Positions 1 to 9,295 of a stretch of DNA of 64,000 nt are shown here, one piece after another. The translations under genes were made by a program, and so were the position numbers. The DNA is taken from the NCBI RefSeq assembly GCF_001612985.1, contig NZ_BDBM01000006.1, forward strand, positions 1-64,000. The letters run 5' to 3'. The DNA is from Nocardia gamkensis NBRC 108242. Its GTDB lineage: Bacteria > Actinomycetota > Actinomycetes > Mycobacteriales > Mycobacteriaceae. The first letter of the stretch is position 1, and each line of letters starts with the position of its first letter. The notes beneath the pieces were generated by a model, which was given only the letters and a program-made list of their open reading frames with translations, was not told the DNA's origin and made no database searches.

Positions 1-1
1 G

Positions 2-844
2 GGTCGGTTCGGGCTTGCTGTGGTGCATTGCGAGGTGTGGGCGGGTTTTATTTTCGTGAATTTGGCTGCTGAGCCGTCGCAGACGTTGCGGGAGTTCTTG
101 GGTCCGATGGTGACGGCTTTGGAGGGCTACCCCTTCGACCGCATGACCGACCGGTACTACTACCGGGCCGAGGTCGGTGCCAACTGGAAGCTGTACATGG
201 ACGCCTTCCAGGAGTTCTATCACGCGCCCGTGCTGCACGCGAAGCAGACGCCGGACAATTACTCGACCGCCGCGCAGCAGGCCGGATTCGAAGCGCCGCA
301 CTATCAGTTGGACGGCCCGCACCGCTTGGTCAGCACCTCCGGCGTGGTCGCCTGGGAACTCGACCCCACCATGCGCAAGCCGATGGAGGACATCACCCGC
401 AGCGGGTTGTTCGGGCCGTGGGAGAAGCCGGAACTGGGCCCGATGCCGCCTGGGCTGAACCCGGCGAAATGTGATCCGTGGGGGCTGGATTCCTTCCAGC
501 TGTGGCCCAATTTCGTGATCCTCATCTGGTCCGGAGGCTGGTACCTGACCTATCACTACTGGCCGACCAGCCACAATCGCCACATCTTCGAGGGCAATCT
601 GTATTTCGTGCCCGCCCGCACCCCGCGTGAACGAGTCGCCCACGAGATGGCGGCGGTCACCTTCAAGGAGTACGCCCTGCAGGACGGCAACACCCTCGAA
701 GCCACGCAGACGATGCTCGAATCGCGCGCCGTCACCACATTCCCGCTCAACGACCAGGAGATCCTGCTGCGCCACCTGCACAAGGTGGCAGGCGAGTGGG
801 TGCAGTCCTACCGGAACGAGCGCACCGAGGCGGGCACCCGATGA
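2..844 (+). CDS. Rieske aromatic ring-hydroxylating oxygenase alpha subunit (5' end missing)
   Basis: This is the C-terminal, catalytic part of a Rieske non-haem iron oxygenase alpha subunit. The frame is open to the left edge, so the Rieske [2Fe-2S] domain lies outside the window. Visible are the family-typical stretch EVWAGFIFVNL and the mononuclear iron motif NWKLYMDAFQEFYHAPVLH, with two His ligands spaced as in the family. A later DQE near the C-terminus could provide the Asp ligand. Such enzymes use O2 and electrons from a reductase to hydroxylate aromatic or related substrates. The TGA stop overlaps the next start (ATGA), so it heads the operon that runs to the aldehyde dehydrogenase. 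The substrate cannot be told from sequence. Confidence 0.9.
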   Translation, partial: GRFGLAVVHCEVWAGFIFVNLAAEPSQTLREFLGPMVTALEGYPFDRMTDRYYYRAEVGANWKLYMDAFQEFYHAPVLHAKQTPDNYSTAAQQAGFEAPHYQLDGPHRLVSTSGVVAWELDPTMRKPMEDITRSGLFGPWEKPELGPMPPGLNPAKCDPWGLDSFQLWPNFVILIWSGGWYLTYHYWPTSHNRHIFEGNLYFVPARTPRERVAHEMAAVTFKEYALQDGNTLEATQTMLESRAVTTFPLNDQEILLRHLHKVAGEWVQSYRNERTEAGTR

Positions 845-1173
845 ACGCCCTGCTGCCGTCGGAGTTCGCCGACCTCGAACCCTTCGCCGAAACCTGGTGC
901 CTGGAAACCGAACCGGAGCGCTACGCCCGGCGCCTGGCCAGCTCGATGGACGACATGCAGCGCTTCTACGACGCGATCACCCCCCGCGCCGAAGCGGCGA
1001 TGAAGTACCTGGACGAGTTCGCGCTCGACGAGCTGCCCGACGACACCCGGCGCCTGCTGTGGCTGCTGTACTCGATGGTCATGGTCTCCTTCCCGGTGGA
1101 GGTGTGGAGCCAGCCCCGCGTCCCCGACTCCGGTGCGGCGATGCTCGACTGCCTGATCGAGCCGCGGCCATGA
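841..1173 (+). CDS. Small protein coupled to the Rieske oxygenase (110 aa)
   Basis: I do not recognise a named family. The ATG at 841 overlaps the oxygenase stop as ATGA, and its own stop overlaps the next start as ATGA at 1170. A longer reading from 796 would lie inside the oxygenase gene. The protein is acidic, predicted helical, with no signal peptide or cysteine cluster; a hydrophobic patch lies near residues 70-80 (LLWLLYSMVMVSF). Position and coupling suggest an accessory of the oxygenase. It is too short and too unlike a typical beta subunit of the NTF2-like fold to be called one with confidence. Confidence 0.75.
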   Translation: MNALLPSEFADLEPFAETWCLETEPERYARRLASSMDDMQRFYDAITPRAEAAMKYLDEFALDELPDDTRRLLWLLYSMVMVSFPVEVWSQPRVPDSGAAMLDCLIEPRP

Positions 1174-2447
1174 GCACCGAGACCGTCGTGCTGCGGGCCG
1201 CCCGCCGGGTCGACGTGGTGACCGGCGAGGTGCACAGCCCCGCCGTGATCGTGGTGCGCGGCGAATACATCGAGGCGGTGGACCCCACCTTGGCACCCGC
1301 CGACGCCACGGTGCTCGATCTGGGCGACACCACCTTGCTGCCCGGGCTGATGGACATGGAGATCAACCTGCTCATCGGCGGCCCGGAGAATCCATCCGGG
1401 TTGCCCAGCCCGATGCACGGAGTGCAGGACGACCCGGTCTATCGCACGCTGCGCGCCACGATCAATGCCCGCACGACGCTGCTGGCCGGTTTCACCACCG
1501 TCCGCAACCTCGGGCTGATGGTGAAGACCGGCGGATACCTGCTCGACGTCGACCTGCACCGCGCCATCGAACAGGGCTGGTTCCCCGGTCCGCGGATCGT
1601 GTCGGCGGGCCACGCCATCACACCGACCGGGGGCCACCTGGATCCGACCATGTTCCAGCGTCTTGCCCCGCACATCATGCCGCTGTCGGTGGAGGAGGGC
1701 CTGGCCAACGGCGTCGACCAGGTGCGGCACGCGGTGCGGTATCAGATCAAGTACGGTGCGGGAGTCATCAAGATCTCGGCATCGGGCGGGGTCATGTCGC
1801 ACAGCACCGCTCCGGGCACCCAGCAGTACTCCGATGAGGAACTGCGCGCCATCGTCGACGAAGCCCATCGCGCCGGGCTGAAGGTGGCCGCGCACGCGCA
1901 CGGCGACGCCGGAATTCGCGCGTGCATCCGGGCCGGTGTCGATTGCATCGAACACGGGTCACTGGCCGGTGACGACACCATCGCCATGATGGTGGAGCAC
2001 GGCACGTTCCTGGTTCCGACCAGCTACCTGTCCGAGGGTCTCGACGTGTCCAAAGCGCCGCCAGCCCTACAGGAGAAGGCCGCGGCCGTGTTCCCGCAGG
2101 CGCGGCGCATGCTCGGCAAGGCCATCGAGGCCGGCGTCAAGATCGCCTGCGGCACCGACGCTCCGGCCGTTCCGCACGGCGACAACGCCAAGGAGCTGTG
2201 GGCGATGGTCGACCGGGGAATGACCCCCGCCCAAGCGCTGCGCGCCGCCACCGTCACCAGCGCCGAACTCGTCGGCGCCGAGGATCGCGGCAGGCTCGCC
2301 CCCGGCCTGCTCGCCGACATCATCGCCGTTCCCGGCGATCCCACCCGCGACATCACCGTCACCGAACAGGTGCGGTTCGTGATGAAAGGCGGTGTCGTGC
2401 ACAAGAATACGACCGCCGACCGCGCCGCCGCGGTGCCCGTCCGATAA
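1170..2447 (+). CDS. Amidohydrolase-superfamily protein with altered HxH metal motif
   Basis: A 425-residue TIM-barrel amidohydrolase of the imidazolonepropionase/Xaa-Pro dipeptidase-like group (COG1228 type). The start is the ATG at 1170, overlapping the preceding stop; the open frame upstream is a shadow. Metal-site residues in place: Lys201 in VIKISASGG (the carboxylated Lys position), His242 and His244 in AHAHG, His262 in IEHG and Asp330 in GTDAP. The strand-1 HxH that normally follows PGLxD is replaced by Glu64-Ile-Asn66 (PGLMDMEINLLIGG). A C-terminal GRLAPGLLADI segment is typical of the family. In this operon it may hydrolyse an amide or lactone intermediate of the ring-hydroxylation pathway; that is inference. 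Confidence 0.88.
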   Translation: MSTETVVLRAARRVDVVTGEVHSPAVIVVRGEYIEAVDPTLAPADATVLDLGDTTLLPGLMDMEINLLIGGPENPSGLPSPMHGVQDDPVYRTLRATINARTTLLAGFTTVRNLGLMVKTGGYLLDVDLHRAIEQGWFPGPRIVSAGHAITPTGGHLDPTMFQRLAPHIMPLSVEEGLANGVDQVRHAVRYQIKYGAGVIKISASGGVMSHSTAPGTQQYSDEELRAIVDEAHRAGLKVAAHAHGDAGIRACIRAGVDCIEHGSLAGDDTIAMMVEHGTFLVPTSYLSEGLDVSKAPPALQEKAAAVFPQARRMLGKAIEAGVKIACGTDAPAVPHGDNAKELWAMVDRGMTPAQALRAATVTSAELVGAEDRGRLAPGLLADIIAVPGDPTRDITVTEQVRFVMKGGVVHKNTTADRAAAVPVR

Positions 2448-2472
2448 ACCCCGTCACGCCAGGAGAAGGCAC

Positions 2473-2793
2473 ATGCCCACCGGAATTCTCTTCGTCGAAT
2501 CGCGCCCGAACTCGGCCGAGGAGGCCGCCGCCTACCACGACTGGTACGAGAACACCCACCTCGCCGAGATGTGCGAGCTCGACGGCGTCGTCTCCGCCCG
2601 CCGCCTCGCCACCGTCGACGGCGACCCCAGTTACATCGCGCTCTACGAGATCGAGGCGAGCGACCTCGAGGCCGTGCGCGCGGCGCTCGGACAGAAGTCC
2701 CGCTCCGGGGAGATGTCGGCGCCGGTGGGCTTGCAACTCGATCCGCCGCCGGTCGTGCGGCTGCTCCGCGACATCGCCGCCTACCGGCCCTGA
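2473..2793 (+). CDS. Small dimeric alpha-beta barrel protein (EthD/DUF4286-like)
   Basis: A 106-residue protein starting at ATG 2473 behind AGGAGA at 2461-2466. The opening strand MPTGILFVESRP, the YHDWYENTHLAEM segment and the DPSYIALYEIE strand match the dimeric ferredoxin-like alpha-beta barrel fold (EthD/DUF4286 style). Proteins of this fold often sit in aromatic or steroid degradation operons as small isomerases, monooxygenase partners or dehydratases. It lies 25 bases after the amidohydrolase and 12 before the aldehyde dehydrogenase, so it is almost certainly cotranscribed. A specific reaction cannot be assigned. Confidence 0.85.
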   Translation: MPTGILFVESRPNSAEEAAAYHDWYENTHLAEMCELDGVVSARRLATVDGDPSYIALYEIEASDLEAVRAALGQKSRSGEMSAPVGLQLDPPPVVRLLRDIAAYRP

Positions 2794-2805
2794 CCGGACT
2801 GTCCG

Positions 2806-4251
2806 ATGCGTGAACACACCAGCCTGTTCATCGGCGGCGAATGGCGTGCCCCCAGCACCGACCGCACCCTCGAGGTGGTCGCACCGCACACCGAGACGGT
2901 GATCGCGCGGCTCGCGGCGCCCGACGCCCGCGATGTCGACCTTGCCGTGGCCGCGGCCAGGGAAGCCTTCGACCACGGCCCGTGGCGGGGCTTCGGTGCC
3001 GAGGAACGCATCGGCATCGTTCGCGACCTCGCCGACCGCTACACCGAGCGCGAGGACGAACTCGCCCGCCTGATCACCGCGGAAATGGGCGCACCCCTGC
3101 GGTTCTCGCGCTCCGCGCACGCTCGGCTGCCCGGGGTGATGATGCGCTCGCTCACCGACATCGCCGCGAACTTCCCGTGGGAGGAGACCCGGCCCGGCTA
3201 CTTCGGCGCGGGCGTCCTGGTCTGTCACGAGCCCGTCGGTGTCGTCGCGGCGATCGTGCCGTGGAACATGCCGATGTTCCTCACCGTCGCCAAGCTGATC
3301 CCCGCGCTCCTGGCAGGATGCACCGTGGTGCTGAAACCCTCCCCGGAGACGCCGCTGGACGCCTACCTGATGGCCGATCTTCTGCGGCACAGCGGTATTC
3401 CGCCCGGAGTGGTCAGCATCCTGCCGGGGGACCGTGCCATCGGCGCCCATCTCGTCGCCCACCCCGGCGTGGACAAGGTGTCGTTCACCGGCTCCACCGC
3501 CGCGGGACGGCAGGTCGCCGCCGCCTGCGCGCCTGCGCTGCGCCGGGTGAGCCTCGAACTGGGCGGCAAATCGGCGGCGGTGGTGCTGGACGACGCCGAT
3601 CCCGGGCAGGTCGCCGACGGGATCAGAGTGGCCGCGCTCATGAACGGCGGTCAGGCCTGCGTTGTGCAAGCGCGAATCCTGCTGCCCCGCAATCGGTATC
3701 GGGAGTACGTGGAAGCGCTCAGCGAGATGGTGTGGTCGCTGCGCGTGGGCGACCCCTTCGACGAGGCGACCGACATCGGCCCGATGGTGTCCGAACGCCA
3801 GCAGGCCCGGGTGCGCGGCTACATCGACACCGGAATCCGCGAGGGCGCGCGACCGGCCGTCGGCGGCACGGACATGCCGGTCGGCTGTGACCGGGGGTGG
3901 TACGTCCGCCCCACTCTCTTCACCGAGGTCGACCCACGGATGCGGATCGCCCGCGAGGAGATCTTCGGCCCCGTCCTGACCGTCATCCCCTACACCGGCG
4001 ACGACGAGGCGATCGCGATCGCCGACGACACCGACTACGGATTGTCGGGCTCGGTCTGGTCGAGTGATCCGGACCGGGCGCTCGCGGTCGCGCGCCGTAT
4101 CCGCAGCGGAAGCTTCGGCATCAACCAGGCCTACAGCATGGATCCCGTCGCGCCCTTCGGCGGAGTCAAGGCCAGCGGCATCGGCCGCGAGTTCGGCCGC
4201 GAGGGTCTGGCCGGATACCTGACGACGAAATCCGTGTCCGGTGTCGGATGA
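2806..4251 (+). CDS. NAD(P)+-dependent aldehyde dehydrogenase
   Basis: A full-length (481 aa) member of the aldehyde dehydrogenase superfamily, oxidising an aldehyde to the carboxylic acid with NAD(P)+. Catalytic residues are in place: Asn154 in VPWNMP, Lys177 in VVLKPSPET, Glu251 in SLELGGKS and the nucleophile Cys285 in NGGQACVV. The FTGST cofactor-binding loop (around residue 227) and the EEIFGPVL segment are also present. It is the last gene of the Rieske operon and probably oxidises an aldehyde made by the upstream enzymes. The start at 2806 gives the expected N-terminal strand MREHTSLFIGGEW. Confidence 0.95.
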   Translation: MREHTSLFIGGEWRAPSTDRTLEVVAPHTETVIARLAAPDARDVDLAVAAAREAFDHGPWRGFGAEERIGIVRDLADRYTEREDELARLITAEMGAPLRFSRSAHARLPGVMMRSLTDIAANFPWEETRPGYFGAGVLVCHEPVGVVAAIVPWNMPMFLTVAKLIPALLAGCTVVLKPSPETPLDAYLMADLLRHSGIPPGVVSILPGDRAIGAHLVAHPGVDKVSFTGSTAAGRQVAAACAPALRRVSLELGGKSAAVVLDDADPGQVADGIRVAALMNGGQACVVQARILLPRNRYREYVEALSEMVWSLRVGDPFDEATDIGPMVSERQQARVRGYIDTGIREGARPAVGGTDMPVGCDRGWYVRPTLFTEVDPRMRIAREEIFGPVLTVIPYTGDDEAIAIADDTDYGLSGSVWSSDPDRALAVARRIRSGSFGINQAYSMDPVAPFGGVKASGIGREFGREGLAGYLTTKSVSGVG

Positions 4252-4373
4252 GAATTTCCACCGCCCGGGCCGGAAGCCGCTACCGCGTAACAGATCGTCG
4301 ATGCCGAGGTGTTGTCTTTCTGCCTGAAGCAGATCGAGCGGGTATCGCGGCTTGTCGCGGGTAGCTTCGCCGT

Positions 4374-5060
4374 GTGGAAATCGTGCCTGTGTCGCCCCAG
4401 CTTTCGGCGCTGCGGTTCGCCGAAGTGAACGACCTCAACGTCTATGTGTGGAACGACGGCGCGGAGGTGACGCTGATCGACTGCGCGCTGCCCGGCGCGG
4501 CCGAAGAGATCGGAAGAGGACTCGATGCGCTGGGCATCACCGCTGACCGAGTACGGCGCGTGATTCTCACCCACGCCCACGACGATCACATCGGGTCGGC
4601 GGCCGAGCTCGCCGAGTGGGGAGCGGAGATCTGGGTCCATCACGCCGATGCCGATATCGTGCGGGGCGAACGTCCGCAACCGGCGCCCGTGCTGCGCGAC
4701 TGGGAACGTCCGATCGCCGACGCCCTGGAACTGGGCCCGCCTCCGCGCCCGGCCCCCGTGCACCGCGAATTGCGCGATGGTGAGGTACTCGACTTCGGCG
4801 GCGGCGCGGAAGTATTGGCCGTCCCCGGCCACACGGAGGGCAGTGTGGCGTTGCATCTGCCGCGTCACCGTGTGCTGTTCACCGGCGACACACTCGCCAA
4901 TGTCCGCGGTGTCACAATGCCGGGTGTGTTCAACCTGGACAGCGCCGCCGTCGAGGCGGCCGCCCACCGGCTGACCCAGTTGGACGTCGACGTCGTCTGT
5001 GTGGGCCACGGCGACGTGTTGACGGCAGCGGCCCTACAGGCCTGGCGGAGTCGGCGGTAG
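4374..5060 (+). CDS. Metallo-beta-lactamase-fold hydrolase
   Basis: A 228-residue MBL-fold protein with a GTG start. The dinuclear metal site is complete: His67, His69, Asp71 and His72 (THAHDDH), His153 (VPGHTEGS), Asp172 (FTGDT) and His212 (VGHGD). The family hydrolyses thioesters, lactones or phosphodiesters; the glyoxalase II-like spacing does not settle which. It lies 122 bases after the aldehyde dehydrogenase, a gap long enough for its own promoter, so membership of the Rieske operon is uncertain. It converges on the DUF2293 gene. Confidence 0.9.
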   Translation: MEIVPVSPQLSALRFAEVNDLNVYVWNDGAEVTLIDCALPGAAEEIGRGLDALGITADRVRRVILTHAHDDHIGSAAELAEWGAEIWVHHADADIVRGERPQPAPVLRDWERPIADALELGPPPRPAPVHRELRDGEVLDFGGGAEVLAVPGHTEGSVALHLPRHRVLFTGDTLANVRGVTMPGVFNLDSAAVEAAAHRLTQLDVDVVCVGHGDVLTAAALQAWRSRR

Positions 5061-5147
5061 GCCTGTTGACGCGGTCCACGCGGCTCCTCGGTCGGCATAT
5101 CGAACGGTGGGGGGCGGTTCTCGCTCCTCGGGTGACGCGGCCGCGTC

Positions 5148-6179
5148 TCAGCCGCGCCAGGTTTCGAGCACTTGGTCGACGGTGGGGCGGATGCAGGCCC
5201 TGGCCTCTCTGCGGGGGATGCCGGTCATGAGGAGGTGGTCGTAGTCGGTGTCGCGGTGGCGGATGGAGGCTATGACGGCGAGGGTGAGCGCTTCGGGGGA
5301 GAGGAGTTTGGCTGCGGCGGTGCGGCCTACCCGGCCGCTGCCGCGGGCGGCGGCGTGTTCGGCGATCTCGGCGGCACGATCGGTGGGACAGCCGGGGAAC
5401 AGCCGTTGGATTTCGTCGGACATGCGGGCGCGGTATTCGACGTCCTGGGCTGCGCGGCGGACGCGGTCGCGCTCGCGGCGGCGGGCGCGGGCATCGTCGT
5501 CGGCCAGGCATTGCTGTTCGGCGCGGGTCAGGGCGGCCTCCTCGACGAGGATGCCGAGCCGTTCGTAGCGCTTACGCCGCTGGTTCAAGCGCACCACGAC
5601 GGCCGCGAGTGGGCTCTCCTTCTTAGCGCGCCGGCTCAGCGCCGCGTTCCCGGCGGGCAGGAACTCCAGATGGTCGAGGTCCGAACACGTCAGGCACAGC
5701 GGTCCGGCGGCGGAGGTGATCAGATACGGGCCTGTCTCGGCGCACTCGGTGCAGGTCCACGGCTCAGCGGCCTCGACCACCGTCAGATCCGGGGCACGGT
5801 TCTGGCGTTGGACGACCTGTTCGCGCTGCGCCGGGGTGAGCTTTCCCGACAGCCAGTGCACCCGGAACACCTCGTCTTCGCCGGTGTCGACGAACCGCAG
5901 CGCTTCGCGATCGCGCCCGCCCGACAGATACGCCGCTGTACTCGCGGTGAGGTCGCGCTCACGGGCCCATTCGCCCAGCAGTTGCGCCGCATCGTGCATC
6001 CGCCGCCCGTCCACCGCCGTGACCTGCTCCAACGACGGCACCTGCCCCTGCCGCCAGCGATCGACATGGCTGGATCGCACCCACCCCAGAACGGCGAACA
6101 CATCGACCGCCGACACGTATTTGCGCTGGGCCAGAGCCGCTTCCGCAGCCTCGGCCACGCGCCGCCGCAGCTTGGACAC
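5148..6179 (-). CDS. DUF2293 domain protein with zinc-ribbon-like motif
   Basis: A 343-residue protein whose last 90 residues (IQRLFPGCP through ARACIRPTVDQVLETW) match the DUF2293 pattern of actinobacteria. I chose the GTG at 6179 (VSKLRRRVAEAAEAAL), where family members usually begin; an open frame continues to 6380. Residues about 1-50 resemble a small DNA-binding-like helical unit with SSHVDRWRQG. Two CxxC pairs (TCTEC and CLTC, 16 residues apart) suggest a zinc ribbon in the middle, followed by a long basic helix rich in Arg. The function is unknown; nucleic-acid binding is a guess from the composition. Confidence 0.8.
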   Translation of the reverse strand: MSKLRRRVAEAAEAALAQRKYVSAVDVFAVLGWVRSSHVDRWRQGQVPSLEQVTAVDGRRMHDAAQLLGEWARERDLTASTAAYLSGGRDREALRFVDTGEDEVFRVHWLSGKLTPAQREQVVQRQNRAPDLTVVEAAEPWTCTECAETGPYLITSAAGPLCLTCSDLDHLEFLPAGNAALSRRAKKESPLAAVVVRLNQRRKRYERLGILVEEAALTRAEQQCLADDDARARRRERDRVRRAAQDVEYRARMSDEIQRLFPGCPTDRAAEIAEHAAARGSGRVGRTAAAKLLSPEALTLAVIASIRHRDTDYDHLLMTGIPRREARACIRPTVDQVLETWRG

Positions 6180-6451
6180 GGGTTCGAACCCTAGCGCACG
6201 CCGCGGGTGAGCTCGGCGCTCGCCCGGTGTGGAATCGCGATGGTGCGCGAGGGACAGGTTCCCCACCGCGTGGTCGGCGTTGCGCCACCGCGCTCCGACC
6301 GAACGACCTCGGATCTCGATGACCGAGTCACCGGAGGCGACGGGGGTCGGGTGTTTCAGAAGTGCTGCTTCGGGCACCACTCGTTCAGCGCGGAAGTGCT
6401 TGGACCTTCACGCGCGTGACCGAGAGATGCGTTCGAGCGAGGCGAACCGAC

Positions 6452-7549
6452 ATGGCTACAGATCGCGGCAGACTGAACCGGCACGAGGACGAGGCTGTCG
6501 ACTCGTCGAGTACGCGCAACCGCGTCGAGGCACGAGGCCGCGCGACCGATACCGGAGCCAGGCCGGATCTGGACCCGAACGAGCCGAGCAGCCCGGTCGA
6601 ACTGTCGAAACCATCGTTGCTCGCGGTGGTCAAACGCGCGGGCAGGGAGTTCCAGCGCGACAACTTGACCGACCTGGCGGCCGCGCTCACCTACTACGCG
6701 GTGTTGTCGATCGTGCCGGGCCTCATCGTCCTGGTTTCGCTGCTCGGGCTGCTGGGGCCGAATGCCGCCGAGGAACTCATGAACCAGACGCAGCAGATCG
6801 CGCCGGGATCGAGCGCCGAATTCGTACATACGCTCATCACCCAAGCCCAGGCCAACAAGCAAGGCGCGGGCCTCGGGGCCATATTCGGTCTCGCCATCGC
6901 GCTGTGGTCGGCGTCGGGCTACGTCGCGGCGTTCATGCGTGCCTCGAACGTCGTCTACGGCATCGGGGAGGGGCGCCCGATCTGGAAGACCGCGCCTATC
7001 CGGCTCGGCGTCACCCTCGTCGCGGTGATCCTCCTGGTGATCAGCACCGCCATCGTGGTGGCGAGCGGGCCGGTCGCCCATCAGATCGGCGATTTTCTCG
7101 GTCTCGGGAACACCGCGGTGACGCTCTGGAACATCGCCAAATGGCCGGTGCTGTTCGTGCTCCTGTCGGTGCTGCTCGCCATCCTGTTCTGGGCCAGCCC
7201 GAACGCCAGGCAAGGCGGGGTGAAATGGATCAGCCCCGGCGGTGTCATCGCGGTCCTCATCTGGCTGATCGTCTCGGTGTTGTTCGCGGTCTACATCGCC
7301 AACTTCTCCTCCTACGACAAGACCTACGGGTCGATGGCGGGTGTCGTGATCTTCCTCGTGTGGTTGTGGCTGACCAACATCGCGCTGTTGCTGGGAGCGG
7401 AGATCAACGCCGAACTCGATCACGGCAAAGCCATCGCCCAGGGATTGCCGGAGGACATCCAGCCCTTCGCCGAACCGCGCGACACCCGCAAACTCGACGA
7501 GGCGGAAAAGGACGCGGCGCAGGCCGCGAGGTCCGCTCGGGGCGAGTGA
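6452..7549 (+). CDS. YihY/BrkB-family inner membrane protein
   Basis: A 365-residue integral membrane protein of the YihY/virulence factor BrkB family. About 80 polar N-terminal residues precede the conserved entry segment DNLTDLAAALTYYAVLSIVPGLI, followed by six or so hydrophobic segments. Conserved family pieces WSASGYVAAFMRASN and YGSMAGVVIFLVWLWLTN are present. I place the start at ATG 6452 (MATDRGRLN); an in-frame ATG at 6362 would add a low-complexity extension. The biochemical role of the family is not established. The gene stands alone, divergent from the DUF2293 gene. Confidence 0.88.
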   Translation: MATDRGRLNRHEDEAVDSSSTRNRVEARGRATDTGARPDLDPNEPSSPVELSKPSLLAVVKRAGREFQRDNLTDLAAALTYYAVLSIVPGLIVLVSLLGLLGPNAAEELMNQTQQIAPGSSAEFVHTLITQAQANKQGAGLGAIFGLAIALWSASGYVAAFMRASNVVYGIGEGRPIWKTAPIRLGVTLVAVILLVISTAIVVASGPVAHQIGDFLGLGNTAVTLWNIAKWPVLFVLLSVLLAILFWASPNARQGGVKWISPGGVIAVLIWLIVSVLFAVYIANFSSYDKTYGSMAGVVIFLVWLWLTNIALLLGAEINAELDHGKAIAQGLPEDIQPFAEPRDTRKLDEAEKDAAQAARSARGE

Positions 7550-7890
7550 TACGCGGTCGTCTCAGGTGACGCGGGCGGCCCGGCCTACTGTGGCAGAAAG
7601 GGTGCTCGACGTCAGGGCCGGCGCGCCGGGGTGGTGATCAGCGGGGCGATGACGCGGCGGGCGAGATCACGGGCCGCGAGGACGGCTGCCCGACGCCCCC
7701 TCGTCCCACGGGTGAGAAGTCCGGTGGGGCTCGTGCGCATGTCAGCCCGGAGCCGTTCTCGCCGAGGGGGTTCGGCAATCGCATCGCCGGAAGGGCTTTT
7801 CGAGAGGATGGGTTACTGTCCTGCGGGCCCGTGCGCCAGGCATCCAGTCGCCCGGGCGGTCGAGTCGTATTCCGGAATCGAGGCAAGCGA
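7550..7890. other. Intergenic region without a recognisable gene
   Basis: The short open frames here have no coding character. The stretch carries the presumed promoter of the downstream phosphotransferase gene. I see no repeat or strong hairpin. Confidence 0.5.
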
Positions 7891-9063
7891 ATGAACCACA
7901 AGCTCTGGCTGCTCGGACGGTCTGTCACGGTCGGTGCTCACATCATGGGCGAGAGGATTTTCCGGCCGAAGGCGCGGGACATCGACGACGTCCCGGTGTC
8001 CGGCGAAACGGTGACAGCGCAGTGGCTGACGGCAGTCCTGTGCCGCGATGTCCCCGGGGCCGAGGTGCTCTCGTTCGAAACCTCCGACGGCAGCCGCGGA
8101 ACGTCGACTCGCGTAGCGATCCGCGTGGAGTACAACGACGCGGGCAAGCAGGCGAATTTGCCGACCGATCTCTTCGCGAAGACGACAACAGCCTTCTCGC
8201 AGCGGATTCTGCTCGGCGGCGGGAAGATGATCGACGGTGAAACCCGTTTCTTCAGGGACTTCCGGCCGCGGGTCGATATCGAGGCCCCGTTCGGCTACTG
8301 GGGCGCCGCCGACGCCGGGTCGTGGCGTTCGATCGCTCTGATGGAAGACATCGCCTCGACCCGCGGTGCGCGGTTCATCGAGCCGAACGCCCCCATCGCC
8401 CGCGACCAGATCGAAGATCTGGTGCGCAATCTCGCTCGGCTGCACCGCGCCTTCTGGATCCACCCATCGATCACGGACCTCAAAACCACGACCGAAGCCC
8501 TCCAGGCATATCTCGCCGCCATCGACATGAAGAAGCGTTGCGAGGTCGGACTGCGGCGGGCCGAGGAAGTGGTGCCCGAGGCGCTGCACGGGCAAGCGGA
8601 TCGGCTGTGGGCCGGTGTCGAGCGAGCGATCGACAAGGCGACGAACGAGCTGCCCCCGACCCTGCTGCACGGTGACCCGCACATCGGCCAGACCTACCGA
8701 ACCGATTCCGGGCGAATGGGATTCGTCGACTGGCAGGTGGTGATGCGGGGCGGTTGGGCGCACGACTTCGCCTACACCGTCAACTCGGGATGCGAGCCCG
8801 AAGATCGCCGGGCCTGGGACCGTGAACTGCTGGCGGCCTACCTCGACGAACTCGGCCCCCTCGACGGCCGTGCCCCGGCCTTCGACGACGCGTGGCTGGC
8901 CTACCGGCAACAATCCATGTTCGCCTACGCGGCGTGGGCGTTCACGATCGGCAGGGCGGTGTACCAGCCCGAGATGCAACCGGTGGAGACGTGCTTGACG
9001 CTGCTGAAGCGAATCACCACGGCCATCTACGATCACGATTCGCTGGATGCGCTCGGAGTCTGA
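7891..9063 (+). CDS. APH-fold phosphotransferase
   Basis: A 390-residue protein of the aminoglycoside phosphotransferase/ecdysteroid kinase-like fold. The catalytic loop is LLHGDPHIGQ, with His260, Asp262 and His264; the Asn usual three residues after the last His is Gln267. The metal-binding Asp280 sits in FVDWQ, which replaces the DFG of protein kinases. Such proteins phosphorylate small molecules, but the substrate cannot be assigned and antibiotic resistance should not be assumed. The ATG at 7891 is chosen over an upstream in-frame start because the extension lacks coding character. Confidence 0.85.
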   Translation: MNHKLWLLGRSVTVGAHIMGERIFRPKARDIDDVPVSGETVTAQWLTAVLCRDVPGAEVLSFETSDGSRGTSTRVAIRVEYNDAGKQANLPTDLFAKTTTAFSQRILLGGGKMIDGETRFFRDFRPRVDIEAPFGYWGAADAGSWRSIALMEDIASTRGARFIEPNAPIARDQIEDLVRNLARLHRAFWIHPSITDLKTTTEALQAYLAAIDMKKRCEVGLRRAEEVVPEALHGQADRLWAGVERAIDKATNELPPTLLHGDPHIGQTYRTDSGRMGFVDWQVVMRGGWAHDFAYTVNSGCEPEDRRAWDRELLAAYLDELGPLDGRAPAFDDAWLAYRQQSMFAYAAWAFTIGRAVYQPEMQPVETCLTLLKRITTAIYDHDSLDALGV

Positions 9064-9097
9064 TAGAACTCTGTTCCGCTGCCCATCGCTGTGTAGT

Positions 9098-9117
9098 GGC
9101 CGGACGGAACTCCGGCT
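9098..9117 (+). terminator. Possible terminator hairpin after the phosphotransferase gene
   Basis: GCCGGA at 9099-9104 and TCCGGC at 9111-9116 form a six-base GC-rich stem with a six-base loop, 35 bases after the stop codon. There is no T-tract, so the call is weak. Confidence 0.3.
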
Positions 9118-9295
9118 GCACGGGACCGAAAAACATTCTGGTCAGCACGTTCTCGTGCTCTGACGAGGCCGATGCGTGCGCGCTATACCATCGACCGGTT
9201 CCGGCGTAGCCCCCGGCGATCCGCTTCTCGCTCGAGCGGTGAGCCGGTATATCAGCAATCGTGCAGTGCATACCGACAGTTTGGGAGTTTGCTTC

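Noticed and set aside
5148..6380. The longer DUF2293 frame starting at 6380
   Set aside because: Residues upstream of 6179 do not resemble family N-termini, and the GTG at 6179 fits the expected start.
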